From positions 806,001 through 870,000 of the forward strand of contig JANUWI010000019.1 of assembly GCA_025504975.1 (NCBI GenBank): a stretch of DNA of 64,000 bases, read 5' to 3'. A program made the position numbers and the translations under genes. A model generated the notes under the pieces. It searched no databases, was not told the DNA's origin, and saw nothing but the letters and a program-made list of their open reading frames with translations. Origin of the DNA: Plenodomus lindquistii. Lineage: Eukaryota; Ascomycota; Dothideomycetes; Pleosporales; Leptosphaeriaceae. The stretch's first letter is position 1; each line of letters opens with the position of its first letter. Of this stretch, positions 51,906 through 63,707 are shown piece after piece.

Positions 51906-53659
51906 TCACTGAACGTGTGTATCGTGAGCATGCTCAAGATCAGTCTCAATGATTGGACCATTGTACACGCTCTTCCCATAGGCAAACCAAAACAAGATTG
52001 AAAAGCCCATCACCGACACCCACAGCACACAGCTCCAATTCATACTGGAAGCTGTGACTGGCACACCGGTTGGCCAGAAAGAGAAGAACATGACAACAAC
52101 GCACCAAGCCACCGCCACTGCATTCACAGCAAAACCCCATTTGCCCAGACTCCATGGACCATGCGGAATCGCACTGGGGTTCTTGATGCGTGCGTAGAGA
52201 AAGAGCGAGAAGGGTGGTATGTAAGAGCCCAAGAATCCGGAAACTGTCAAAGAGACGATAGCATTGAATACTGTCGCGCTGCCAATGTTGATAAGACTCA
52301 AAGCTGCGGTGACTGATCCCGTGGCAGCGATGGCCACGACTGGGACCTTCATCTTTGGGTGGACGAAACTCATCGTTTTCGCGTGGGGAACCGCGTTGTC
52401 GCGTGCGAAAGCCCAAAGCTGTCGGCTCGCCGTTGGAATCGTGGTCATGCATGCGAAGCAGAACATCAACACGACCAGTCCTGAGACTGCTGTTCCACCT
52501 GCAATGGAGCCGGTTGCAGATGTAAAAATGTAGATAAAGGGGAATCCAGTTGGTGTGTTGAGTGCATCCTCAATGTTGCCGATGCAATAAAGAATCGCGA
52601 TAAGCATCGCGAAGCCGGCGACCCCATTGATCACGACGGAGCCTAAAATCGTGTCAAATGTCAACCCTGTCGCAAAAAAAAGAACAGTCTGCTTACCAAC
52701 TAGAGCCCAAGGAACGATCTTCGATGCGTGGCGAATCTCCTCGCTCATATGCACAGCTCCATCCGCACCGCTGAACGCAAACACGGGCGTGATGAGTCCA
52801 ACGAAAAAGCTTAGTCCTTTGCTTTCGTATCCACCATCATTCAGAAACAACGTCCACACGTCAGCGTTGCTGCTCTTCACAGGCGCCATGACGACCGTGA
52901 CGACGAGTACCACCACGAAGAGGGTGATGTGCAGCCACAAAATGCCCGTCTCGACATGTGGAAACCACTTGGAAAAGAACGTGCCGAAGACGAACCCCAT
53001 TATGGCGAGCGCAAATACAAGAAGGGTGCCGTGCCAGCCGTGAGGTGCGTAGGATGGCCGACTGTTGACAACAAGACCTTGTAACGAAGTTGCAGTCAGA
53101 TACACTCCGCTCGCTGTTACGGCTTGCCATGCGATGATAGCTTGCCTGTGATTCGACTTGTCAGCGGTAGTCCGAGCAGCTGCTTGTGAGAATCTCTCTC
53201 TTAGCTATACTACCAGCCACTTACCATCCAACAACGTAACTCAGCACCTCCTTCCATCCATCCGGCGCAAGCATGTACGTCCAATGATACTGTCCACCAG
53301 CAGTGGGCCATATGCTGACTAGTTCACCCATGGTCATCACGACCGCGAGCCAGCCAACCCAGCAGAACAAGAAGCCGTATAAAAGACCGGCTGGACCACC
53401 GTTCATGAGTCCAAAGATGAACACGCTGAACATTCCTTCCCAAGTAACCATGATAGCGCAGGCAAGACCGAGGATCGCGAGCGGCGAGAAGTTTCGCTAA
53501 GAAGAGGAAGATTAGTCTTATGGCAGAGGTGGCGGGAACGATTGTGCATACCCTCAGTACACTCTTCTTGCCAATTGCAGCCAATTCGCGCTCATCGGCG
53601 TCAGAGATGGAGTCTGTGATGCGGACATCTTCCTGCACATCCTGCTTATCGTCCGCCAT
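51906..53659 (-). CDS. APC-superfamily amino-acid/GABA/choline-type permease, 521 aa
   Basis: complement(join(51906..52642,52697..53145,53225..53496,53552..53659)). Starts MADDKQDVQEDVRI. Exon 2: RNFSPLAILGLACAIMVTWE, MNGGPAGLLYGFLFCW, then SIWPTAGGQYHWTYMLAP, the TM1/TM3 signatures of the fungal GABA/choline permease group (Uga4/Hnm1-like). Exon 3: FAFSGADGAVHMSEEIRHAS; exon 4: NIEDALNTPTGFPFIYIF and ASRQLWAFARDNAVPH. About twelve membrane helices. The third intron (52643-52696) is 54 nt, in frame and without a stop, so it could be read as coding; removing it restores LVGSVVINGVAGF, as expected for the family. Substrate not determinable. Confidence 0.9.
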
Positions 53660-54453
53660 GATGCTCTGCGTGGTAGATTCTGCTCTTCGCAGCTAATTGC
53701 TCAGCAACTCCGCAGATTCAGTGACCTTGTCGACGTTGGCTGGCAAATTCGTCGGAGTTGAGAGATGCATCGCGTTGATGACTTGCGGGCATGTCGTATT
53801 TTGTAGTCTCACGGCGCCCTTGCGCCTTGAAACTCTCTTGAGCGATCGGCATAGATAACCTCACACTGTGTGACCATGCCGCGGGGTCAAGGATGCAGGC
53901 TGACAAAAGTCGATATACCCGGCGTAAGCGAAGATGCAAGATAAGCTTCAATGACGCACCTGCAAGATCTTGTCAAGCAACATTGTGTCGATCATCAAGC
54001 AAGTGCTTATGCTTGGCATGTCCTCGGCTCATGTGTCCAAGACATGGCTGATGAATGATTTCAGCAGAATGAAGAGTTTGGGTATCAAGCTTTCACATAG
54101 TTGAAGTCAAGCCTCCGGCTCGCCCGAGGCGTGGCGGAGCGGGACGACCCTTGTGGGCTCGGGGTTTAGCGTAGAATGCACTCGATGCACTCGTTCAATC
54201 GTGACTGCATACTGCAATGCGTAATGGAAGAGCCTCCGGTAATATCCCACGAACAAGCACATCTTTTGAGTTTCATTAATTACCTGGCTTGGTGAACCCC
54301 CGTTACAAGAGCGAAACGCGACCTCCAGAGCCGAGGACTGAAGTTTCGTTACTATTGAACGCTTATCTCGACTTTTTTTTTTGCAAAATCGCTACGCGCC
54401 TTGAGAGAATCTTACATGCAGCTGAATATTTCCGTCGAGGAGAGTCTGCCAGG
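53660..54453. other. Intergenic region
   Basis: Promoter of the permease and 3' flank of the pseudogene. Nothing recognised. Confidence 0.4.
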
Positions 54454-55495
54454 TCAAGTCTCTGTCGCATCCAGCTTGTGCAGCGCTTCTGCAGCGCTCA
54501 CTTTTGCGATGATCTCGAACTCTGGTTCCAACGGCGGATCTGCCTCCTCAACCCCTGTCACGTCGCCATCCCAGCTCAAGCGGACAAGCGCGATACCATC
54601 AGCCTGATTCGCGTCCTCCTTCTCCGCGACTGCGATAAGGGTTCGATGGATCTCTGGTCGGAATACACATTGCTGGGAATGTGCCGTGCGTATTTCCGAC
54701 CACGGGTCATCCATGGAAGAGAAGTTGCCCAGCATCTGGAATCGTGATTCGCCTGCTTTCATCTTCAGCCACTTGGGTTCCAGCTTCGAGTTGATGGGTA
54801 CAGCTGAAGTCATGTCAGTGATGAGCCAAGGTTTGAGGGATTACTGTTTGTATCCCTACCTTTATCTACCAGGCTATACCACCCGTAGACTGGCGGAGCA
54901 GTCGTGACAGAAGAAGACAATGACTTCGCTGGCTCGTTTTGGGGTGTAGCTTCGTCTTCAGGGCCGTCGTCGCCATCATCTCCTTATGGGTCATCGCCAC
55001 CCCACATCTCTGCCTCTTCACCCTTCAGATCGAGCCAGTCTTAGTTGCCTATATCGATGTTCGAGCCCCATGAATCAGCCATGTCCACACCACATCCAAC
55101 GCCTATGATGTCCTCTTCTTCCATGCTTGAGTTGAGGTGCACCACCACCACGCCATTATCTGGTAGGTTGATGCGGTCGGCTACGATGAAGTAGAGTGGG
55201 TGAATGCTATCATTCTCATCGCGAACCTGGATATGGTAGTCGTAGACATCTCGAAGGGATCGATTGCTGAAGTCTGGCTGCGGGGCAAGCTTCGACTTAT
55301 TAGTGCTAAGCTCGCCAGAGTTGATGCTTGCCTCAACTTGACGGCGACCGGCCGCGTCCAAGGGTGCAATGGTGTAGATTGCGAACTGTAGCGAGTGAGC
55401 TCGTCTAGTGTTGTGCGATGGCGCTCATTGTTGGGGGCTTTCCGCGGCAACGTAGCTGCCAGGGCCTTCGTCGAACTCAAGCTTGCCCTGGATGG
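54454..55495 (-). pseudogene. Inactivated gene with three C-to-T-type stops
   Basis: On the minus strand a single frame runs from an acceptor-like CATTAG at 55496-55501: AIQGKLEFDEGPGSYVAAES, QQ, TGA, then HSLQFAIYTIAPLDAAGRRQ, YDYHIQVRDENDSIHPLYFI, VADRINLPDNGVVVVHLNS, IDIGN, TAA, DWLDLKGEEAEMWGGDDP, TAA, GDDGDDGPEDEATPQNEPAK. A canonical-looking intron (GTAGGG...CTTCAG) then joins AVPINSKLEPKWLKMKAGES, ending HKLDATET at 54454. All three stops (TGA, TAA, TAA) can be explained as CGA or CAA codons with C changed to T. The 5' exon is not identified. I do not recognise the family. Confidence 0.65.
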
Positions 55496-57928
55496 CTAAT
55501 GTACAGTGTGTTTACAAGCCAGGAGCTAGGGCAAGATGAAGGAGATCGGATGCGCTGTAGTGTGTGATGTGCAAAAGTCGCAGCCTGTGAGTGGACGATG
55601 ACACGATCTTGTAGGCGAACGGTACTTCCCTCAGTCCGGGTTTCTCACCGCCTCGGCAATGTATCGAATTGGACAAGGAAGTGAAGTGATGATGATCTGG
55701 ATAATAGCGGATGAGAATCACCCCAGATCGCCCGCCTTAAGGATAGCATCGACGGCCTAGGGCGGCATGATGTCACAGACTTCAACGTCGCGGCAGGTGG
55801 GACACACGGGGCGTACTCGCAATACCAAGGTCCTTCAACCATTCGGGGAGTACGATCCAGCATCGCCGATGCTCAATTACGGGGCGTTACCTGACAATTT
55901 GGACTAGATTGGCTGCTCAATCTCACGAGACAGCTGTTTCCCAGCCACATTTCTCAAGTATCCTACTATTCAGAAGTCCTTCTGTCCGCTGTACTCTTCA
56001 CATTTTTCGTTGAGTGTGAGATCATGACGAGATGTGGTTCATAGGAGAAGGTTACTTCTTGCCTGATAATGACGAGTCGACAACTCAGAAAGCATCCTCC
56101 TAAGAAAGTAACATCATCATCTCCCTTTTGTAAATGTAGGATTTCATAACACTGTTTGCTCTTACTGTGAGTGTTACAAATTTTGCAATAGCGCTCACAG
56201 CTAGATCGACACGTCCCCACTGTATCATTCTTGCCCGAGACACGTTTTCGTACGTAACTATTTCTCAGTGCTTTCACTGGGCAATATATGAGCTGTCAGA
56301 TCACTGAAGCCAAGACCAACCGTTACTTCTTTCGAACTCTACTGAAGTACATGCTATGCTTCAAAAGCTTCATCGAAAAAGTTTTCCAGCAAGAGTAATG
56401 GGTGGATTAAAAGATGGATAGAGTAGGGCGATTCAATTGAGTATGGATTGAGAGCATAAGAGCAGGCTTGATCCTTCACCCAGGACGCATGACAGACCAC
56501 TCAGTCACCTATGAAGGCGTGGGTTAAGACAACGACAAAGACGAGGACTTGATCGAATGGGATTTTGTTGAGGACTGGGTGGCTGCTAAGCTTGACTAAG
56601 TAGGTCGGCAACCCCAACCTGAGCTGTGTTCAACACCCAGCCTTGAAGAGTTATTTGATTCCGAGGTTATAACATGACCAAAAGCCTTTGGTGCAAGTAT
56701 TCCATTAGCTCGTTTCAGTCATTATCTCGATAAGTATTGCTACAGCGATGAGATTGCGAGTGCCTGTTCGACCAATATGACTTCATTCCATCATTGGCCT
56801 GCTGTGGTGTGTCCTCGCCTCATGAACCCATCATTTTTACTTTGGACAGCTGCAGACAACGAAACTCAGTTCACTAGTCTTGAGGTCTCGTTTCAATACC
56901 CCACCCAGCGCATGACATGTCCGCATGAACTACCATAGGTACTTACCACGGTATGATCAGTCCACTATCAATAAACCGGATTGTACGGCAGTGATATCTG
57001 ACAACGCAGAATATGCTTCGACTTTTGCATAAGCCATTGATCCTGAAGGAACCTCTTGCGTGGCACGGATGTAATCCTCGTTTCCTATGCAAGGTGCAGA
57101 CTCGACGTGGGTGCAGCTAATTGGGCCGGCTCGCGCATGCAGCTGTAGCCGCCCATAAGGCGCAGCATGAAACCCTACTTGACTTTGCAATAAGATACTT
57201 GCTTTTGGAGAGCTTCGGCCTCTACATGGTCTTTCCGAGCTCCTCGACCTATTCCTTTTAAGCTGGATGACTTTACAACTTGTCGAATCGTACGGTCTTA
57301 ATCAGGGGGCAAGTGATACAATTTAGCCATGACATACGCACTCTTCCAAACTCGGTCGATACCCAAAGTTCTTAAGATATCGGTCAATTGACGACTGGGT
57401 GGCTGCTAGGCTTGAAGGAGCGATTACAGTCTGACCCGAGACTCGTTTCTCAATCGAGCAACATCTCGACCTTTTTGTTTTCAGACTGATTCACATCGCA
57501 CTCATCTGGCTATTGCATAGAAATGCATGTATTCTATTCGTCAGGAGCCCATGTCTGCAACTGTGCTAATTTGGTGAGCTTTCGACATAACTAGAACCGG
57601 GGAGTGATGAGATCTCGCCCGCGGAGCGGTATTGTCGCATGGCGCAGCTGTTATGCTCTGGCATTTTCCACTGGAGATTCCGACCGAGTGGATGTATTGA
57701 CTTTAAGGCTTGTGTGATGAATCCTACAGATACTAATCCGGGGTAGAGGGTGTGGTCTTGCTGATTGGGCGTCAAGATTACACAGCACTAGCGTTCCTCA
57801 ATGCCTGTCCCCGCGTTTGTTACTTCCCACACTTCTTCTGGGGTAATATTTCCTCGTTCGCTTCTTCTACTCTCCAGTTCGCACAGTGTTACCATCAGTG
57901 GTACAACGCCACCATTCCATTCGTCGAT
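55496..57928. other. Long gene-poor interval
   Basis: No convincing gene. A minus-strand frame (55966-56277, begins MKALRNSYVRKRVSG) has four closely spaced cysteines (CRSSCERYCKIC) but no family. A short repeat reading (E/D)DWVAA(K/R)L occurs twice, near 56565-56597 and 57386-57420. The first sits in coding-like text (DNDKDEDLIEWDFVEDWVAA). This may be debris of a degraded gene. The last ~180 bp upstream of 57929 are open in the dynamin frame but without an ATG. Confidence 0.35.
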
Positions 57929-60506
57929 ATGGCTGAAGCCGTTCCTCGCGCTATTGGCGTGAGTAAATCTCTTCAGGGGAATGACACGCGCAGTTTGCTC
58001 GACACTGTCGACAGCCTGCGTTCCCAGGGCATCAGTCGCTATATCGACCTTCCAGAAATCATCGTCTGCGGCGAGCAATCCTCGGGGAAAAGCTCTGTTC
58101 TGGAGGCGATCTCTGGGGTCAAGTTTCCCAGCAAGGACAATCTATGCACCAGATTCGCGACCGAACTTATCCTTCGCCGTGGCCCTGTCGCACCTGTAAA
58201 GATCGGTATTGTGCCAGATGCGCAACTTGAGAGGTCGGACGCCGACATGCAGAAGCTATTGAACTTCAAGATCTCCGCAGCAATGGAAGACCTTCAGCTT
58301 GCGGACATCATCGAGGCCGCGAAAGAGGCCATGGGTATCAACGACACTACCAGCGCTTTCAGCACAGATACACTTCGTTTGGAGGTTTCCGGACCTGAAC
58401 AGGCACATCTCACTCTCGTGGATCTTCCTGGACTGTTTCAAGCTGGCAGTCGTGCGCAATCGGATGCCGACAGCGAAACGGTCAAAGCACTTGTTCTTCG
58501 GTACATGAAGAGCCCAAGAAGTATTATTCTCGCTGTTCTCTCCGCTAAGAGCGAGTTCAACAACCAGTCCATTACCAGGTACTCACGAGAGATCGATCCG
58601 ATGGGAAAACGCACGCTAGGTCTGATCACGAAACCTGACAAGCTGGACAAGGGATCCGAGATGGAGAAGTTCTATCTCGAACTCGCGCAGAACAAAGATG
58701 TTAAATTTCGGCTAGGTTGGCACGTCCTACGCAACCGCGACTATGCCTCCAGAGACTCCACCTCGGAAGAGCGCGACCAGGTGGAAGCAGACTTCTTCGC
58801 GTCCGGTATCTGGAAGTCCTTACCATCGACACAGGTAGGCGTTCACAGCTTGAGGCCCCGACTTAGTAAGATCTTGAAGGATCAGATCATGGTGCAGTTG
58901 CCTGTGGTCCTGGCGCAAATCAACGAAGGCGTGGTTGAGTGCAACCAGGAACTTGCCGCTCTCGGTGCTCCACGAGGCAATCTACAAGATCAAAAGCGGC
59001 ACCTACTCAACATCAGCATGTCTTTCAGTAGCCTGGTCAAGGCTGCGGCGGATGGACCATATTTCGATCCGTTCTTCGGCAGCGCTGCGACAGCGAAAGG
59101 GTATCAGAAGCGCTTGCGTGCTGTTCTGCAGAATCACCTCACTGAATTTGCCGAAGACATGCGTAAAAAAGGACACAAGTACGACATCGTTGATGAATTG
59201 GAAGGCACCGTCCGCGACAATCATATTCTTCGCAAAGACTACATATCAAAGGTGAAAATACTCTTGAAGCGTAGCCGAGGACGAGAATTACCTGGCACTT
59301 TTGACCCTCTGATAATCGGAGAGTTATTCCGTGAGCAGTGTGAGCCCTGGAAAATGCTAGTCGACCAAGCTGTGGACGCTATGCTTCACGCCGTTCTAAG
59401 CGTTGTCGATGCAGCGCTAGCCCACTACGCTGATAACAACACACTTCATGGACTTCTCAAGCACTTCATTCGTCCTCGCTTCAAGGTTCTCAAGACCGAG
59501 CTCCGAGCTAAGGTCAGTGAGTTGCTTGAACCTCATGATGCCGGTCATCCCATCACCTACAATCACTACCTTACGGAGAGCGTTCAGAAGGCGCAGAACG
59601 AGCGCCGAGCCCGCGAGATCAAGAAAACTTTTGAACGTGCGCTTGGAGGAGACTTTGCGACAAACGAAGTCGTTACAGTAAACCTCAACGTCACCAACTT
59701 GATCTCTAGTCTAGTCACCAAAACCGAGCCCGACATGCACAGCTACGCCAGTGCTACTGCAACCGACTTTATGGAAGCATACTATAAGGTGACATGACCC
59801 GCCGAAGTCGGAAAAGGCGTGCTGACTCTCAACAGGTTGCCCTGAAACGATTCATCGATGACTTCAGTGTATTGGCCATCGAGGCCTGTCTCGTTGCGAA
59901 GCTTCCTACCTTATTTAGTCCAACAGATGTACTCGAGATGAGCGAGGCTGTGGTGGCTGCGCTAGCTTCTGAGGACGAGGAAACTTCGGCTCGCAGGACG
60001 CAGTGTAACGAGAAGTTGACGGTTCTGGAAAATGGGCTCCAAGCACTGCAGAGTGTCCGAGGATATCCCCTTGATCATGCAGGTACGTGAAACGTCACAC
60101 ACACATATATATATCTCATGATCAACACTGACTCACAGACTCTGACGTAACAGCTGCAGATTCAGACATCATTTCAACTGATGCGGACGTTAATCAAAAC
60201 GGGAAGCTCAATGACACGCTCGTTTCTCCTAGTTCTATTTCTCCCAGTCCCACACCGGAATCTCCGATACCACCCGAGTCCGATGAGCACCCACCAGAAC
60301 CTCCTTCCGAAGACGCATTACCTGAGGTCGATGAACAAATTCCTGTGGCTGTGGACAGATTCTCGGCCGAGTACGCGCTCTGGGCCTCCGCCTTATCTTC
60401 TACCGAAGGCAAGAAGAAGAAAAAAAAGCGAGTCGTTCCGCCTCCAGAACCAGAGCCTCCGGTTTGGAAAGAGCCGGTAAATCCATTCTTATTCAAACCT
60501 GCCTGA
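57929..60506 (+). CDS. Dynamin-family large GTPase (Mx/dynamin-related), 824 aa
   Basis: join(57929..59788,59836..60082,60139..60506). Start at ATG 57929 (MAEAVPRAIGVSKSL), the first ATG in frame. GTPase motifs: GEQSSGKS at 48-55 (P-loop), the switch Thr region NLCTRFAT, VDLPG at about 164-168, and TKPDKLDKG at about 233. The middle/stalk follows, then a GTPase effector region in exon 2 (LKRFIDDFSVLAIEACLVAK). Exon 3 encodes an acidic, Pro-rich disordered tail (SISPSPTPESPIPPESDEHP) and a Lys run. No PH domain or transmembrane segment, so it is of the Mx-like class that is widespread and multi-copy in filamentous fungi. It likely remodels membranes by GTP-driven assembly; its cargo is unknown. 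Confidence 0.92.
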
Positions 60507-60745
60507 AGACATATGGAAGACACAGTCATGTACTGAAGCCAATCATCATCGAATTTGAGTTAGATTTGTATACCTTCCCGCTAGCAAAGGTCTGCTCAAC
60601 AGCAAAAGATCAGATATCAAATCAGCAATCCGTGCCTCATCTGCTCCTCACGTGTTAGAGTGATACATACATGAGCTCTGGACACATACAAGCACCACCA
60701 AGATCACACAATTAACAACAAACGTACATCCATACTCTAACAACT
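60507..60745. other. 3' flank of the dynamin gene
   Basis: Untranslated/intergenic sequence with no recognisable feature. Confidence 0.4.
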
Positions 60746-61032
60746 AACATCAGCAACTTGTCGCGCTCTACCTCCAGTGTTCGCAAAATCAGCCCGTTTA
60801 GCACCAGCCCTGGTCCCAGCTTGAGTGACCTATCGAGTTCTACCTCCGTGTAAGTTCGAAGCAAATTTTCGGCTCCGATCCCAAAGGCAGCCTGAGCAAT
60901 CTATCTAACTCTACTCCCGGTGTCAGCACTCACACGCTGTTTGGCTCTACTTTCAGTCCCAGCCTGAGCAACCTGTCCAGCTCTACCGCAACTGCCAGCC
61001 TCAACAGCCGGTTCACCCATAGCAGTCGACCA
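60746..61032 (+). repeat. Four 72-bp tandem repeats encoding a broken Ser-rich, FG-like array
   Basis: Units at 60746-60817, 60818-60888, 60889-60960 and 60961-61032. Each encodes about 24 residues on the plan SLSNLS-x-ST-x(5-6)-FGS-x-SP: ISNLSRSTSSVRKIS, SLSDLSSSTSV, SLSNLSNSTPGVSTHTLFG, SLSNLSSSTATASLNSRF. The second unit is 71 bp, so units 1-2 and 3-4 lie in different frames and the frame of units 1-2 stops at TAA (60851-60853). From unit 3 the frame is open to about 61296. This may be a decayed gene for an FG/Ser-repeat protein. Confidence 0.7.
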
Positions 61033-61594
61033 ACTCTAACCTGTTCCAGAAGCCAGTATCGAAGAAACAGAGGAGTGAGTCCCAGGCGCCAGCCACGCCA
61101 TATACACCTTCAGGTCTATCATGGACCTCTCAGGTATGGGGTGCCAATCAGTCGGGATCTACTCAAGATAAGCGTGGTTCGCAGTGAGAACTGTTGGTCG
61201 GAACTTCGCAGGGCTGATGTACGATCTCGGCGTAGAGGGAGATCGCTGCTGATGTACAATTCCAGCGAAGACAAATGTAACACTCCCGTTCGATGAGCAA
61301 TCGACGTCCACATTTGACGCAATACTAGCGGAGTTTGCCCATCTCAAAATAAATGCATTCAAATCTACAATTTCCCTCTTCTGATTTTCTTATGTATTAT
61401 CTCAGCCACAGGATGAGTTGAGAGAACATGCATGCACTCTTAATGAACGTTCAGTTAACCTGCAGCAAATGTACATGTATACTCTACCAACCAATATTAA
61501 CACATGTAATACCAAGAACTACACTTCCACCCCCCGCCTCCCCTTCACACCCTCTCTCCACACCATCCTCCCCTCCAACACCACTCCCATCACC
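61033..61594. other. Intergenic region, first part open in the repeat's frame
   Basis: Down to TGA at about 61296 the frame of repeat units 3-4 stays open (Arg-rich text such as SRSQYRRNRGVSPRRQ). This may be part of the decayed repeat gene or chance. The remainder is the 3' flank of the UstYa-like gene. Confidence 0.3.
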
Positions 61595-63073
61595 TCAATT
61601 CAGCCCATCCACCTCATCCAACCTCCACTCCTCCGCCCACGCCCTCACACCCTCAAAATCCTTACACACCCTCTTCACCCCCCACCCCGTAACATCCGCC
61701 CCGTCCCCATGCTCACCCTTCCCATTCGGCTCCCCAGGCTCCAGACTACTATCTGCAGAACACATGAGGCTCTGGCGAATGTAGTCGAAGCAGTGGTACA
61801 GGTGTTCGCCTTTGAGGAAGGTCCTGAATTCTGGGTCGGCGAGTTTGGCGTCGAGGTAGGGGTTTGATTTGAATTGAGGGGGGGTGGAGAAGGAAGAGGA
61901 AGAGGGGAGGCCGTGATTGTGGTTGTGGATGTGGGTTGTTTGGCGGCGGCGGCGGGGTGGGAAGATGGGGGATGCTGGGGGGGAATTGGATGGGCGGAGG
62001 GAGCGGTGGTATTTGGGGTGGTTGTTGTGGTGGGCGGGTTTCTTGTGGGGTTTGGGATGATGGGATTCTTTCGATTCTTTGGTTGTTTTGTGTCCGGTAG
62101 GATGTTTGGCGTTGTCGTCGTCGGATTCCTCTTCCTCTTCTTCTTCGTCTTCTTCCTCTTCCTCGACCTCATCTTCTTCCTCGTCTTCTTTTCCGTGTCC
62201 TTCATGTTTACTACCTTTCCCATGTTGTGCAGAGTGAGTTTCCTCGGCTTCAGAATCTTCAGCTTCATTTTGTAGTTCGTACTGCAGCTTTGCGAGTTGG
62301 TAGGCGTTGGCGTGGAAGGCAGTGTGGAGGTTGTACTGAAGCGTATATCAGTGAACGATTAAGCTATCACTTGAAGTAGAGGACATACGAGGCAGTGTAT
62401 ACCATGGAACACGGTCACGCCCTTCACGAGCGGATCTTCCTTGGGGTAACGGACCATGCCTCTACCTTTGGGCATGAGTGACATCCATGCCATCTCCGAA
62501 TATAGACTGGGTGGCGCTTCAAAAGTTTCGTTACGCTCCCAAACTACGTCTTTCACAATGTGACTAGAGGATTCAAAGGGGCCTGAGCTTGTCAGCATCG
62601 GTGCATACTGAGCGCTATATCCCGGCCTCATCACCACGTTCTGCGGGGAGTAGTGGATGAGACTCATGACAAAAGGATTACATACCAGGAAAACCATCCT
62701 TTTCAGTACTAAATCGAACATAGTATGGGCCGGCAACGCTCCCGATCAAGAGACTGACGATGCAAACAAGCATATAACCGCACATATGCTTGCGCGTCGC
62801 TTGGCGACGTACGCTCCTTGCGATGAAGCTGTTGATCTCATCTGGGAGAGTGGATGGTCGAGTGTCAGTAGGACTACGCTCATCACTGTCGTCGCTATAC
62901 TCTTTTGAGATGCGTTGATACAACTGAGTGGTCTGCGCAAAAGGGTTCAGGTTCTGCAGCATGATGTAGAGTAATCTGGATCTTAATCCAACAGCAAAGG
63001 GATGACAAGATGATGGTTGCTGGGTCTGGTCGGGCGGATTTATGTGCGGTGAGCCATCGGGCTTTGTTAGCAT
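61595..63073 (-). CDS. UstYa-like (DUF3328) protein, ~440 aa, with long acidic/His-rich insert
   Basis: complement(join(61595..62335,62389..62582,62686..63073)). Start at ATG 63073 (MLTKPDGSPHINPPD); an in-frame ATG at 62962 (MLQNLNPFAQ) is an alternative. One membrane helix (about residues 98-119, MCGYMLVCIVSLLIGSVAG) makes it a type II membrane protein. Exon 2: VKDVVWERNETFEAPPSLYS, then HGIHC, the first HxxHC motif. Exon 3 has the second, HLYHC, in LYHCFDYIRQSLMCSADSSL, and ends with GWGVKRVCKDFEGVRAWAEE. The two motifs are normally ~30 residues apart; here about 175 residues of Glu/Asp runs, His-rich and basic sequence lie between them. UstYa proteins act in ribosomal-peptide cyclisation and related oxidations; no precursor gene is seen nearby. 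The acceptor of intron 1 (GCTCAG, 62583-62588) was chosen because a nearer CAG shifts the frame. Confidence 0.8.
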
Positions 63074-63348
63074 GGTGAACTCAATGGTATTCAGATCCTG
63101 AATAGGAAAGCCCGGTTCGTTCGACTAAGCATCGCATGTGAGCACGCTCTCAACATATATGCATGGAAAGTAGCGTGGTTGTGAATTAATTTAATGTGTG
63201 TATTGGTTGTAGCTTTGCATGCTTGAGGCGGACTGGGCTGAGGGCCGCCTACTGCTGTCGTAGGAAGGGGTATCAGGCAATTTCGTGGCAACGTGAGCGA
63301 TGGAGGCGCATGACTGACTGAGGGCAATGCGCCATGGCGATCAAGTGA

Positions 63349-63707
63349 TTAGTTCAGCTTCTTGTTGCCGACCTGGACGGTCCTGCCCTGGCTGCGCTGG
63401 TACTGCAAGAAGCCAAAGACGGCGGCAGCAACAACGCCAAGCATGAGAATATTGCCTGTCGCATTGTCAGCGCCTCAATAACACCGCCAGATGTCGAATG
63501 CTTACCGAGGATGAAGCTGACGAGACCACCTGCCAGGTCAACGAGGCCGCGGAAAAAGTTGACGACAAGGGCAATGACTTCGTTGGCGAATTTGAGGGCG
63601 AATTCGGCGGTCTTTTGCACGAGGGCGCCGGCGGTGGTGAAGAAGGACCAGATCAGCTCGACGACAGATGCGAAGAGATCAGAGACAGCCTTGACGATGG
63701 ACGACAT
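63349..63707 (-). CDS. Small membrane-associated protein, 102 aa, two exons
   Basis: complement(join(63349..63455,63506..63707)). ATG 63707 (MSSIVKAVSDLFASVVEL). Exon 1 carries two or three hydrophobic/amphipathic stretches (IWSFFTTAGALVQKTAEF; VIALVVNFFRGLVDLAGGLV). It ends CTCG|GTAAGC; the acceptor GCGACAG|GC joins GNILMLGVVAAAVFGFLQYQ, a clear membrane helix, then a basic tail (QRSQGRTVQVGNKKLN). The joined frame ends in TAA, whereas reading through the intron loses the helix. Small fungal proteins of this type are found in many ascomycetes, but I cannot name a function. Confidence 0.8.

Noticed and set aside
52643..52696. Reading the APC permease as coding through this segment
   Set aside because: It is open and in frame, but has a GTAAGC donor, a poly-T tract and TTTTAG acceptor, and its removal restores the family's helix LVGSVVINGVAGF.
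62641..62685. CCCCGCAG as acceptor of intron 1 in the UstYa-like gene
   Set aside because: It shifts the frame and meets a TAG after eight codons; GCTCAG at 62583 keeps phase and the family motif VKDVVWERNETF.
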